Origin: CAZFDE01 sp964517795
Lineage (GTDB): Bacteria > Planctomycetota > Phycisphaerae > Sedimentisphaerales > Anaerobacaceae
Direction of reading: 5' to 3'
Length of the DNA: 64,000 bases
Assembly (NCBI GenBank): GCA_964517795.1
Contig: CAZFDE010000006.1
Coordinates: forward strand, 1 to 64,000
Below are positions 43,112 to 52,004 of the stretch, piece after piece (the stretch's first letter is position 1; every line of letters starts with the position of its first letter). A model generated the notes under the pieces. That model saw only the letters and a program-made list of their open reading frames with translations, did not search any database and was not told the origin of the DNA. The position numbers and the translations under genes are program-made.

Positions 43112-43380
43112 ACGGTTTATCGGATGTCAAAGAAAAAAACAATTTTTTTGAAAAAAATTCAAAAATTTTATTCCCTATTGGGCCGGTAGGAATCCTGCGA
43201 TATTTGAGTTAAAAAAACTGCCTATCTTATCGGTCCTGTAGGCTGAATTGTGGTCCGTGACATGACAATTATTCATAATTCACAGACGAACGATCGAGCC
43301 TTACGCTTAAATGGTGCAAGACTGGTTTGTTTACCCCCAGTCAGATTGATCGAATAAACGAATCAAGTGGCGATTCGATA

Positions 43381-43419
43381 ATTTACATTCAATGGTTTGC
43401 CCGATATAATTATGTAAAT
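43381..43419 (+). promoter_or_regulatory. Promoter of the glycosyltransferase genes with flanking dyad
   Basis: TTTACA (43382-43387) and TATAAT (43405-43410), 17-nt spacer. ATTTACAT (43381-43388) and ATGTAAAT (43412-43419) are exact inverted repeats around the -10 region and share the TTTACAT half-site of the palindrome at 43086-43111. Confidence 0.55.
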
Positions 43420-43481
43420 ACTGTACGTGTGTATGTTTGAGAATCATAATGAATGAGTGAACCATAATCAGAGGGTTGCAG

Positions 43482-44471
43482 GTGCCAAAGATTTCAATTG
43501 TCATCCCCGTATTTAATGAGCAAGGATGTCTTGAGGCATTATTTGAACGACTCCGTCAGGTCGAACGCGCGGTCGATGAGGATTTTGAATATATTTTTGT
43601 CGATGACGGCAGTACCGATGGCTCTGGTGAGATTATCCGTGTGCTTGCCCGGTCCCACGACAATATACGCTATATTATGTTCAGCCGTAATTTCGGTCAC
43701 GAGGCGGCACTCACTGCGGGCCTTGACCATGCCGGCGGGGATGCGGCCGTGATTATCGATGCCGATCTGCAGGATCCCCCCGAAGTAATTCCTGAATTGA
43801 TCGCTAAATGGAACGAGGGTTTTAAAATCGTTTACGCCCAACGGCGGCGACGAGAGGGCGAATCGGTCGCAAAAAAATGGTCATCGTGGTTATTTTACCG
43901 GATTATCCGGATGCTGAGCGGTGTGGATATTCCCGTGGATACCGGTGATTTTCGGTTGATGGACAGCGCGGTTGTTGAGCAGTTTCGCCGATGCCGGGAA
44001 GGAAACCGCTTTGTGCGGGGCCTGGTCGCCTGGACGGGGTTTCAACAGACGGCCGTGCTTTATGATCGCGATGCCCGCCACGCCGGACGAACCAAATACG
44101 GCTTCTTTAAGCTCCTTCGTCTCGCACTCGATGCGGTATTCAGTTTTTCGGATGTCCCTCTGCGTATCGGTGTCTATATCGGAATTGCCGTCGTCATTTT
44201 TTCTGTGCTCATGGTCGTCAACATGATTTGCCAGAAGTTGTTTTTAGGATTGGACATCCCCGGTTATGCGCTGATGGTCAGCGGGATGTTTTTTTTAGGC
44301 GGTGTCCAACTCGCCATGCTTGGTCTTGTGGGTGATTATGTTGGGCGAGTTTATCGGCAAACCCAGAACAGGCCGTTATACATCATTTTTGAAAAATCGG
44401 ATAAACTGCCCCATGGCGATGAAGGGCTTGCCCAAAAGCATAAGCTAACCGATGAGAATACCCTATCGTGA
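43482..44471 (+). CDS. Family 2 glycosyltransferase (DPM1/GtrB-like)
   Basis: 329 residues from the GTG preceded by GAGGG (6 nt); TTG at 43476 is the alternative. GT2 core: ISIVIPVFNEQGCLEALFER, FVDDGSTDGSGEII, IIDADLQDPPEVIPEL, and YAQRRRREGES. Two C-terminal membrane helices (IGVYIGIAVVIFSVLMVVNM, LMVSGMFFLGGVQLAMLGLV) match GtrB/polyprenyl-phosphate glycosyltransferases. It likely makes a lipid-linked sugar used by the following integral-membrane transferase. Confidence 0.9.
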   Translation: MPKISIVIPVFNEQGCLEALFERLRQVERAVDEDFEYIFVDDGSTDGSGEIIRVLARSHDNIRYIMFSRNFGHEAALTAGLDHAGGDAAVIIDADLQDPPEVIPELIAKWNEGFKIVYAQRRRREGESVAKKWSSWLFYRIIRMLSGVDIPVDTGDFRLMDSAVVEQFRRCREGNRFVRGLVAWTGFQQTAVLYDRDARHAGRTKYGFFKLLRLALDAVFSFSDVPLRIGVYIGIAVVIFSVLMVVNMICQKLFLGLDIPGYALMVSGMFFLGGVQLAMLGLVGDYVGRVYRQTQNRPLYIIFEKSDKLPHGDEGLAQKHKLTDENTLS

Positions 44472-46143
44472 TCCTCAATATTCAGTTATGCAAAAAGAAC
44501 AACTTCAACAAAACACACACTCATCTTTGGCTGGATGGCTTATTCTCTTTATTGTTGTGATGGCATTTGCAATTCGGGCGACGGGTACATGGTTTGGGTT
44601 GCCTTATATTTACAGTGCGGATGCGCATTTGTTTGTGAATCCTGCATTGAACATGATCCGGACCGGAGATTTGAATCCGCATTGGTATGGGGCGGGTACG
44701 TTTGTTATTTATTGCCTCGCGGTCTTGTGGCTTTTTGTGATGGGCGGCTACATGCTTTGGGGAGCCCTCACCGGCAATGCGCATCCGATCAGCGAAATCC
44801 GGGAGATGATCGATACCATTCCGCAATCCGATCCGACATTGTTTTATCTCAGCGGTCGATTATTGATGGTTGTGTTTGCCGCGATCACAGTATATATAGT
44901 CTATCTGCTGGGCAAGCGGTTGTTTAATCAATGGATAGGATTATTGGCCGCTTTTTGTATGGCGCTGTCCCCGTTGCATATTCTGCATAGTCGCTATATT
45001 CGGCCGGATATTCCAACAACAATGCTTGTTGTGTTATCGATTTATTTTTTGTTTCGATTTTATGATCAAAATAATAAAGTCCGGTGGCTGATTTTGTCAT
45101 CTTTATTCGCCGGTTTTTCCATAGCCGCCAAATACACGTCCGGCATCGTTATTGTGCCGATTTTGCTGTATGTCTGCATCAATGATTTTTTCCGCATATA
45201 TGGCAAAAATATACAACGGCCGTTGAAAAAATACATACTGGATTTCATTAAATTACGATCAGGTCTGAGCCTGGCGTTAATATGTATTTTCCTCGGTTAT
45301 TTTATTTTTGCCCCGTTCACCATCATCTATATACATAAGCTGTTCGAAGCACTGGCTCATGAAGCACGCAGTACGCACCTTGGCGCCGAAAGATTGCCGG
45401 GGATTCAAAATCATCTCTGGTATTTCAAAACAACATTCCTGACCGGTGTGGGAAACGTCATTTTTGAAATACTTGCAGGTGCGGGGTTTTTGATCGTTTT
45501 AGCCAAACGTCCATTGGATAAACGAAAATTATTATTTTTGTTATTCCCTGTTCTGTTGTTTGTAATCCTGGGATTTGCAAAGCTTCGGTGGGAGCGATGG
45601 CTGATGCCGATTGTCCCGTTTGAGGCGATTTTATTCGCAGTAGGTGTGCATGGGCTTTATGTTCGGTTGATTCGTATAAAATTATTCGGTTCTCACAGGC
45701 GTATAATACAAGCGGTTATAATCGTTGCGATTTTATGGTTAAGCTATCCTGCCTTGTCGAAAAATATTCACGAAGCGGTCAAGATGGCTCGCCCGGATAA
45801 GCGGACAGTGGCAAAACAGTGGGTAGAGGAGAATCTGCCCGATGGGGCGGCAATCATTTACGAGGAATATACGCCCCAATTACACATTCGGCCAGAGAAG
45901 AATTTTAAGCTCCAATTTCTCGGTTGGCGGCGTGCAGCAACTATCCCTTTGCGGGCACTGCAAGCCAATTTTGATTATCTGATTATTACTCATTCGTTTA
46001 AGGATCGCTACTATAATGAACCGCAAAAGTATCCGGCCGAAATTGCCTGGTACGAGGCGTTAAAGCGAACCGGACGGCTGATCAAAACATTCGATGATGA
46101 CAAACTCCCCGGGCCGACGATTGAAATATATAGACTGCGATAA
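44452..46143 (+). CDS. GT39/ArnT-like integral-membrane glycosyltransferase
   Basis: 563 residues with about ten or more membrane helices (LILFIVVMAFAIRATGTWFGL, LGLVFAITVYIVY-like segments, LALICIFLGYFIFAPF, ILFLLFPVLLFVILGFA). Acidic residues in the first external loop (SADAHLFVNPALNMI) and SRYIRPDIPTT fit the GT-C fold. A soluble C-terminal domain follows residue ~440. Overlaps the GT2 gene by 20 nt, or starts at ATG 44488. Probably transfers the sugar made by the partner to a surface acceptor. Confidence 0.8.
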   Translation: MRIPYRDPQYSVMQKEQLQQNTHSSLAGWLILFIVVMAFAIRATGTWFGLPYIYSADAHLFVNPALNMIRTGDLNPHWYGAGTFVIYCLAVLWLFVMGGYMLWGALTGNAHPISEIREMIDTIPQSDPTLFYLSGRLLMVVFAAITVYIVYLLGKRLFNQWIGLLAAFCMALSPLHILHSRYIRPDIPTTMLVVLSIYFLFRFYDQNNKVRWLILSSLFAGFSIAAKYTSGIVIVPILLYVCINDFFRIYGKNIQRPLKKYILDFIKLRSGLSLALICIFLGYFIFAPFTIIYIHKLFEALAHEARSTHLGAERLPGIQNHLWYFKTTFLTGVGNVIFEILAGAGFLIVLAKRPLDKRKLLFLLFPVLLFVILGFAKLRWERWLMPIVPFEAILFAVGVHGLYVRLIRIKLFGSHRRIIQAVIIVAILWLSYPALSKNIHEAVKMARPDKRTVAKQWVEENLPDGAAIIYEEYTPQLHIRPEKNFKLQFLGWRRAATIPLRALQANFDYLIITHSFKDRYYNEPQKYPAEIAWYEALKRTGRLIKTFDDDKLPGPTIEIYRLR

Positions 46144-46293
46144 ACAGTCAAAAGCGGATAGTCTTACAAATGGTTTTTGCAAAGAAGCATTGTGTCCGTC
46201 CGGGATACCGGTTAAAATGACTGCCCGCAGCGTGGATATGGAAATAGCCGCTTAATGGCGGTGATACGTTCAACAGAGATAAGGAGTGTCGAT

Positions 46294-48486
46294 ATGGATA
46301 CCGTTTCAATTCTGCCGGCCGACAGCATGGGACGAAATTTCATCCCCCCTGAATTCCTCCCTGATGGTCAGGATGAGTATTACCTGCGCAATACACAATT
46401 GAACAAACCCGAAACCCAATGGCGTCATCTGAAAGCCCACGAGGTGGAATTATTGGTGAAAAATGGCAACGCGGCCGACAGTTGGGATAATATATATGTG
46501 ACCGACCCATTCGATCCGGAACGAATACGCAATACCGAATTTTTCGGACTCATCCGGATCGGCGCGCTTCGCGATATCATTCTCGAGCATCACGATCTAC
46601 AGGTCCCGGCCGGCATCACCAACAGCCGGATCGTCGCGTGTGACATTGGCGACGATGTCGCGATCCATGATGTCCGATACCTGGCGCATTTTATTGTCGG
46701 CGACCGTTGCCTGCTCGCCAATATCGACGAAATGCATACAACCAACCACGCCAAATTCGGCAATGGCATTATCAAAGACGGCGAGCCCGAAAACATTCGA
46801 GTCAAATTGGACCTGATCAATGAAACCGGCAGCCGGGCGGTATGGCCGTTTGACGGGATGACCACCGGCGATGCATACTTGTGGGCTAAATATCGCGATG
46901 ATGCGGCCTTATTAAAACAATTTCAAAAGATGACCCAGGAACGGTTCGATCCGCGCCGCGGTTTTTACGGCACCACCGGCGAGCAGTGTGTGATCAAAAA
47001 TTCACGGATCCTCAAAGATGTCAAAGTCGGCGACCACTGTTATATCAAAGGCGCGAACAAACTCAAAAACCTGACGATCAACTCCTCGCAGGCCGAACCG
47101 GTCCAGATCGGCGAGGGCGTTGAAATGGTCAACGGGATCATTGGTTACGGCTGCCATATTTTCTATGGCTGCAAAGCCGTGCGTTTCATTATGGGCAACA
47201 ATTCCAACCTTAAATACGGTGCACGCCTGATCCATTCCTACCTCGGTGACAATTCGACCGTATCCTGTTGCGAGATGCTCAATAACCTGATCTTTCCGGC
47301 CCACGAGCAGCACCATAACAATTCGTTTTTGATCGCTTCGGTTGTCCTGGGCCAAAGCAACCTTGCCGCCGGTGCGACCATCGGCTCGAACCACAACAGC
47401 CGTGCCAACGATAACGAGATCCAGGCCGGCAGGGGCTTTTGGCCCGGTCTGTGCACCAGTGTCAAGCATTCCTGCCGATTTGCTTCCTTTATCCTGCTCT
47501 CCAAGGCGGATTACCCCGCGGAGATGGATATCCCGCTGCCGTTCTCGCTGTTGAACAATAATACCGCTGACGATTGCCTTGAGGTCATGCCCGCGTTCTG
47601 GTGGCGCTATAATATGTATGCCCTGGCCCGCAATACCTGGAAATTCCAGAATCGCGATAAACGCATCACCAAAACGCAGAATATTGAATTCGACTCGCTC
47701 GCCCCGGATACCGTCGAGGAAATCCTTCATGCCCGCGGCCTGCTCGAATTATGGACAGGTAAAGCAGTCCTCGGCGACTCGGCCAAAGATATGGATGCCC
47801 GGCAGATCATGCAAGCGGGGCGAAAGGCCCTCTGTGAAAGCCCCCAAACGGTTGACGCGATCCAGGTCCTTGGCGAGAATATGGAAAAATCGCGACGAAA
47901 GTCAATCATTCTTAACGCCCATAAGGGTTATCATGCCTACCGGCAGATGCTGTATTATTACGCCGTCAAGAATCTCATGGCGTATCTCGAGTCGAATCCC
48001 GACGAAAACTTTTCGACGATGGCGGAGAAATTCAATGGCCCGCGGCAAACCGACTGGGTCAATCTCGGCGGCCAGCTCATCCCGCAAGGCGATGTGGATC
48101 GGTTGCGAAGCGATATCGGCGCCGGGGCATTATCTTCCTGGCAGGATATTCATCAGCGATATGACCAGCTCTGGCAGCAGTATGGATTGGCCAAGCAGCG
48201 GCATGCCTTTGCGACATTATGTGAATTATTACAAAAGGACAATCCCACCCGCCAACAGTGGCTCGAAGTGCTGGATAAGGCCGCAGAAATTCAGCAGTAT
48301 ATCTGCGACCAGGTGTATGCCAGCCGCAATAAGGATTACGATAACCCGTTCCGGCAGGCGACCTATCGCTGCCATGAGGAAATGATCGCCGCCATCGGGA
48401 CGATTGACGATAACAGCTTCGTCAAACAGGTCCGCGAGGAAACCGAAGAATTCAAAAAAAGGATTGATGCACTGAAAAACAGGTGA
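46294..48486 (+). CDS. DUF4954-family protein with beta-helix region
   Basis: 730 residues from the ATG after AAGGAG. The middle (~residues 85-430) has the short turns of a left-handed beta-helix/acyltransferase-like fold (NSRIVACDIGDDVAIHDVRY; NGIIGYGCHIFYGCKAVRFI; NSFLIASVVLGQSNLAAGAT; GSNHNSRANDNEIQAG). The C-terminal third is helical. The family resembles DUF4954, with no known function but a sugar-nucleotide or transferase flavour. The SIS-domain gene follows 38 nt later, hinting at sugar metabolism. Confidence 0.8.
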   Translation: MDTVSILPADSMGRNFIPPEFLPDGQDEYYLRNTQLNKPETQWRHLKAHEVELLVKNGNAADSWDNIYVTDPFDPERIRNTEFFGLIRIGALRDIILEHHDLQVPAGITNSRIVACDIGDDVAIHDVRYLAHFIVGDRCLLANIDEMHTTNHAKFGNGIIKDGEPENIRVKLDLINETGSRAVWPFDGMTTGDAYLWAKYRDDAALLKQFQKMTQERFDPRRGFYGTTGEQCVIKNSRILKDVKVGDHCYIKGANKLKNLTINSSQAEPVQIGEGVEMVNGIIGYGCHIFYGCKAVRFIMGNNSNLKYGARLIHSYLGDNSTVSCCEMLNNLIFPAHEQHHNNSFLIASVVLGQSNLAAGATIGSNHNSRANDNEIQAGRGFWPGLCTSVKHSCRFASFILLSKADYPAEMDIPLPFSLLNNNTADDCLEVMPAFWWRYNMYALARNTWKFQNRDKRITKTQNIEFDSLAPDTVEEILHARGLLELWTGKAVLGDSAKDMDARQIMQAGRKALCESPQTVDAIQVLGENMEKSRRKSIILNAHKGYHAYRQMLYYYAVKNLMAYLESNPDENFSTMAEKFNGPRQTDWVNLGGQLIPQGDVDRLRSDIGAGALSSWQDIHQRYDQLWQQYGLAKQRHAFATLCELLQKDNPTRQQWLEVLDKAAEIQQYICDQVYASRNKDYDNPFRQATYRCHEEMIAAIGTIDDNSFVKQVREETEEFKKRIDALKNR

Positions 48487-48524
48487 TGAAAAAATAATAA
48501 CCCAATGCTTGAAAGGAAAACCCA

Positions 48525-49541
48525 ATGAATCTAACGGACCCGAAGTACTCCAAGTACGCCCTCGTGCAGGAGATGATGGATACCGTCGATGTGGTCAATG
48601 GATTTGACGTGACCCAGACGGCCGAAGTCGCCAAACAAATTCAGTCTGTCGGCCGGTTGCTGATGACCGGCGAAGGCTCAAGCCGCATTTTCCCGGCCAA
48701 AAACGCCATCCGCAAGACGCTCCGCTGGGGCCTGGATCTTCAGGTCGCGACCGACGGCTCCCGCCAGTCGGCCGAGTATGACCTGAAGGATTTCGCGGTC
48801 TTTTGTGCATCGAATTCCGGCCGCACGAAGGAAGTTGTCCTGCTGGCCAAGAAACTCGGCGAACAGGGCAATCCGAACCGCTTCGGCCTCAGCGCCAATG
48901 CGGGCACCCTGCTCGAAGATGCCTGCGAAAAGACCTTTGTCCTCAAATGCGGCTGGGAACAGGCCGTCGCCGCGACGAAAAGCGTGGTCGAACAGGCCCT
49001 GTTTTACGAATCCATTCTCTGGCACATGAGCGGCCGGGACAAAGCTGACGAGGTGGCCCAATTGGCCGCAAAAGTCGAGCAGGCCCTGACGATGCCGATC
49101 GATCCGAAGATTATCCAGGCCGCCGCCAATGCCACGACCATCTACTTTGCCGGCTACAATGACGGCGTGGCCGAAGAACTGACGCTCAAGACCAACGAGA
49201 TCACCCGCCGTAAGTCCGATTTCCTCGAAGGCACCTACGCCGTCCATGGGATCGAGGAGGTGATGGACCCCAATGACATCGTCTTTGTGGTCGATCCGAT
49301 CGAGGAAGAGATCGCCAAGTTCCAGGAAGTCCTGGTCGATGGCGTGGGACTGACCGTTGTTGCCATCGCTGATCGGGATACGCCGTTTCCGACGATCAAG
49401 ATTCCCGCCGCCGGCGAACTGAATCCCTACGTCTGTCTCTGTGCGGGCTGGAATGTACTGGTCGAAATCGGCATCGCGACCGGTATCAATCTCGATAAAC
49501 CCGAACGCGCCCGAAAGGTCGGCAACGAGCTGATCCAGTAA
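48525..49541 (+). CDS. SIS-domain sugar isomerase-like protein
   Basis: 338 residues. Two SIS domains like the isomerase half of glucosamine-6-phosphate synthase: LLMTGEGSSRIFPAKNAIRK and VFCASNSGRTKEVVLLAKKL bind the sugar phosphate; ATTIYFAGYNDGVAEELTLKTNE in the second. No glutaminase domain. Proposed activity on a phosphosugar; substrate unknown. Paired with the DUF4954 gene and ended by a strong terminator. Confidence 0.88.
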   Translation: MNLTDPKYSKYALVQEMMDTVDVVNGFDVTQTAEVAKQIQSVGRLLMTGEGSSRIFPAKNAIRKTLRWGLDLQVATDGSRQSAEYDLKDFAVFCASNSGRTKEVVLLAKKLGEQGNPNRFGLSANAGTLLEDACEKTFVLKCGWEQAVAATKSVVEQALFYESILWHMSGRDKADEVAQLAAKVEQALTMPIDPKIIQAAANATTIYFAGYNDGVAEELTLKTNEITRRKSDFLEGTYAVHGIEEVMDPNDIVFVVDPIEEEIAKFQEVLVDGVGLTVVAIADRDTPFPTIKIPAAGELNPYVCLCAGWNVLVEIGIATGINLDKPERARKVGNELIQ

Positions 49542-49569
49542 AACCGCGAAATTCGCTTATGGCTTTAAA

Positions 49570-49596
49570 AACCACCTGTCCATCAGGTGGTTTTTT
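49570..49596. terminator. Bidirectional terminator between SIS and PPC genes
   Basis: AACCACCTG-TCCAT-CAGGTGGTT followed by TTTTT on the plus strand; a 9-bp stem. On the minus strand an A/T-rich flank (TTTAAAGCC) makes it a weaker stop for the converging PPC gene. Confidence 0.75.
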
Positions 49597-51991
49597 ACTT
49601 TACAATTTCAACAGCAATGGCCGGCAGGGTGCCGAGAAAGACCGACCGTTTTTTGGGGCCTTTGTCTTTGGTTTTTTTAGGGGTAAATTCCCGAAAGACA
49701 TCGACGATCAGGTTTTCTGTAAAACCGCTCTTCAGGATATCCTTGTCGGCCGCAAGTTCAAATACAATCCCGTCTTTGAGGATTTGCGTATGTTCAAGGT
49801 TAATTCCGGCAGGGGCGTTATCGAGTTGCAGCTTGATGTCTTTAAGGATTCTCCTGTTGGAGACATTGACCCGGACCTTTTCGCTGCCGCCGAGGGGGAT
49901 TCGAACCGGCAGGGATTGGTCAATTTCGAGGGTCGGCCCGCGCCATTTTTGTTTCGGTACCGAAACGACCAGTTCGTTGGCCGGCACCAGATGACGATAG
50001 AGAAACGCCTGCATCATATCCTCGGCGCCGACCGCGGTATGAGTCACTGTTTGGCCGTCAATGGCTGCCCGGCCTTCAATTTCGACGGCCGTGATTCGCT
50101 GCGGTGCGTTCTCGGCGGCGGCCAATGTCATGCGGATATAATCGCGATCCGCCGGAATTTTGCCGCCATAAAGTTTGAAACCGGTTTTGGGCTTTTTAAG
50201 CACAAGATCAATTTCGCCGTTGAATCCATCTTTTCGCAGGACATGCACACCGATCGCAGCGGCCGTACCGCGGCGAACACTCAAACTCGACGGTGTAACA
50301 CGCAACTCAAAATCCGGCCGCGGGGCTGACAGGCGAAGCCGATACGCATAGGCCCGCCCGCCATGATTTTGCGAATCGGACAGATAGACATAATAATTAC
50401 CATCGGCAGGTAGTTCGGCTGAAATATAGGAATCCGCATGATGGGTCACCAGGCCCGTTGTGTCTTTATGCAGATATTGATCTTTGACGACATAATCATC
50501 GTTAAATTGGATCGTATTGCCGTTTGCATCGGCGATGCGCAGCAGCGAATCCAGCGGCGAATTGAGTTGCCTTGCATACACTTCGGCGACGATTTTTTGG
50601 CCGGCTTTACCGGAAAAGCGGAAGATGTCCGTATCGCCGCGGCGGGAAATCCGGCCGTTAACAATAATCGGCAGGGTAACCGCCTGCGCATTGTTCGGCT
50701 CATTATTCGATTCTTTTTCTTCGCACTCGGCCAGTGTATCAACCCTATAGGGGACCGCATTTGAAAATTTGCTTTCTTGATGATAGACCGCCTTTCGGAT
50801 CGGGCTGGGGCCGGCCTGGGTATCCAATGCGATGAGGGTTTCATTGAGATTCCAACCGCTGATAAAGGCGTTTGTCTGGGTGCCGGTCTTGCCGCCTAAG
50901 GGGAACAATTCGGTAATAAAGGGTTTTTCGCTGATCCCGATACGATAGACAAAATCTTCGCGACCGCGAAAGATCGAATCGCGAATTTCCAGTTTATACT
51001 CACCGGTTTTGGGAATCTCATAAAACAGAACCGGATCGGGGTGGAACCGGTAGTCGTCCATAAACGCGATTTCTTTGCCATTCGAATCATACAACGTGAC
51101 CACCGCCTGAAACCAACCCGGAACCGCATCGGCTAAGTACGGGATCAGGCTGCGGGCATGAGTCTCGATCACCAGTTTTTGGCCCTTGGCGGCCTGAAAA
51201 TGGAAATGGTCGATATCACCGGGCATGATCTGGCCGTTCAGCACAACCGGCAGCTTAACCGGTTTGTCCTTCGGTACGTTTGGCAGCTTAGGTGAATCCA
51301 CATCATTGTTGGGTTCGAGTTCTGTGATCTCCGGCAAAGTCCCGACCTCAAAAACCATTGGATTGGTCAGGCCGCCGGCCGTGAGAAGTCGAAGTTCGCG
51401 CCGGCCGGGCCTGGCATTCGGATCAACGGTGATTTCAACCAGTACGGTTTCAGCGATCTGTCGATTCTGCTGTCGTCTTCGTTTTGGATCAAAGAGCATA
51501 TGTCGGATATGGGCCAATTCCCGCAAGCTCTTATTCTCCAGGTCATACCATAATGGATTATTGGGCAGCTTGACATCTTCCGCTTTTGTATTCTTTTCAT
51601 CCTGGCCATTGGCATTTTTGGGTGCACCTTTTTTCTGAGGTCGTTTACTTAAACGTTTGATTTTTTCCAGTTCGATTCCCAATTCAGCCATGCGTTTATT
51701 ACGTACCGCTTCCATACGGCTTCGAAGTTCCTGACGCTGGTCTTTGTCGAGATTTCTCAAACCGGGCGCATATTCAATCACCGATACCCGAATACCAACA
51801 CCGGTAATATACACTTCCTGTGGGCCTCTAAGGTATTGGCCGCCGAGAACAATATTTATGGTTTGTCCCTGTTGGGCGCCGGCCGGATAAATATACCCGA
51901 TATGCGGCTCTCGTTTGGTTTCAGCCGTTGCGAGCGAAAATAAAACCAGAATAATGAGTAATAAGCATACTTGGTTTTTGAAAAACATCAT
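49595..51991 (-). CDS. Secreted protein with pre-peptidase C-terminal (PPC) domains
   Basis: 798 residues. Signal peptide ~1-23 (VCLLLIILVLFSLATA). Two PPC-type beta-sandwiches: NNDVDSPKLPNVPKDKPVKL...DIDHFHFQAAKGQKLVIETH and NEPNNAQAVTLPIIVNGRIS...DTDIFRFSGKAGQKIVAEVYA, and Ig-like regions. A low-complexity lysine-rich stretch lies near residue 115 (KRPQKKGAPKNANGQDEKNT). Last gene of the DUF1553-DUF1501-PPC operon, a typical planctomycete arrangement of unknown substrate. Confidence 0.8.
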   Translation of the reverse strand: MMFFKNQVCLLLIILVLFSLATAETKREPHIGYIYPAGAQQGQTINIVLGGQYLRGPQEVYITGVGIRVSVIEYAPGLRNLDKDQRQELRSRMEAVRNKRMAELGIELEKIKRLSKRPQKKGAPKNANGQDEKNTKAEDVKLPNNPLWYDLENKSLRELAHIRHMLFDPKRRRQQNRQIAETVLVEITVDPNARPGRRELRLLTAGGLTNPMVFEVGTLPEITELEPNNDVDSPKLPNVPKDKPVKLPVVLNGQIMPGDIDHFHFQAAKGQKLVIETHARSLIPYLADAVPGWFQAVVTLYDSNGKEIAFMDDYRFHPDPVLFYEIPKTGEYKLEIRDSIFRGREDFVYRIGISEKPFITELFPLGGKTGTQTNAFISGWNLNETLIALDTQAGPSPIRKAVYHQESKFSNAVPYRVDTLAECEEKESNNEPNNAQAVTLPIIVNGRISRRGDTDIFRFSGKAGQKIVAEVYARQLNSPLDSLLRIADANGNTIQFNDDYVVKDQYLHKDTTGLVTHHADSYISAELPADGNYYVYLSDSQNHGGRAYAYRLRLSAPRPDFELRVTPSSLSVRRGTAAAIGVHVLRKDGFNGEIDLVLKKPKTGFKLYGGKIPADRDYIRMTLAAAENAPQRITAVEIEGRAAIDGQTVTHTAVGAEDMMQAFLYRHLVPANELVVSVPKQKWRGPTLEIDQSLPVRIPLGGSEKVRVNVSNRRILKDIKLQLDNAPAGINLEHTQILKDGIVFELAADKDILKSGFTENLIVDVFREFTPKKTKDKGPKKRSVFLGTLPAIAVEIVK

Positions 51992-52004
51992 CCGGTTCCT
52001 TGTC

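Larger units (their letters stand above)
43009..43475. promoter_or_regulatory. 467-nt divergent regulatory region
   Basis: Between the MerR-like operon and the glycosyltransferase genes. Holds a 26-bp palindrome (43086-43111) and two promoters described separately. The rest is AT-rich (for example 43136-43170), with no gene or RNA that I can support. Confidence 0.5.
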
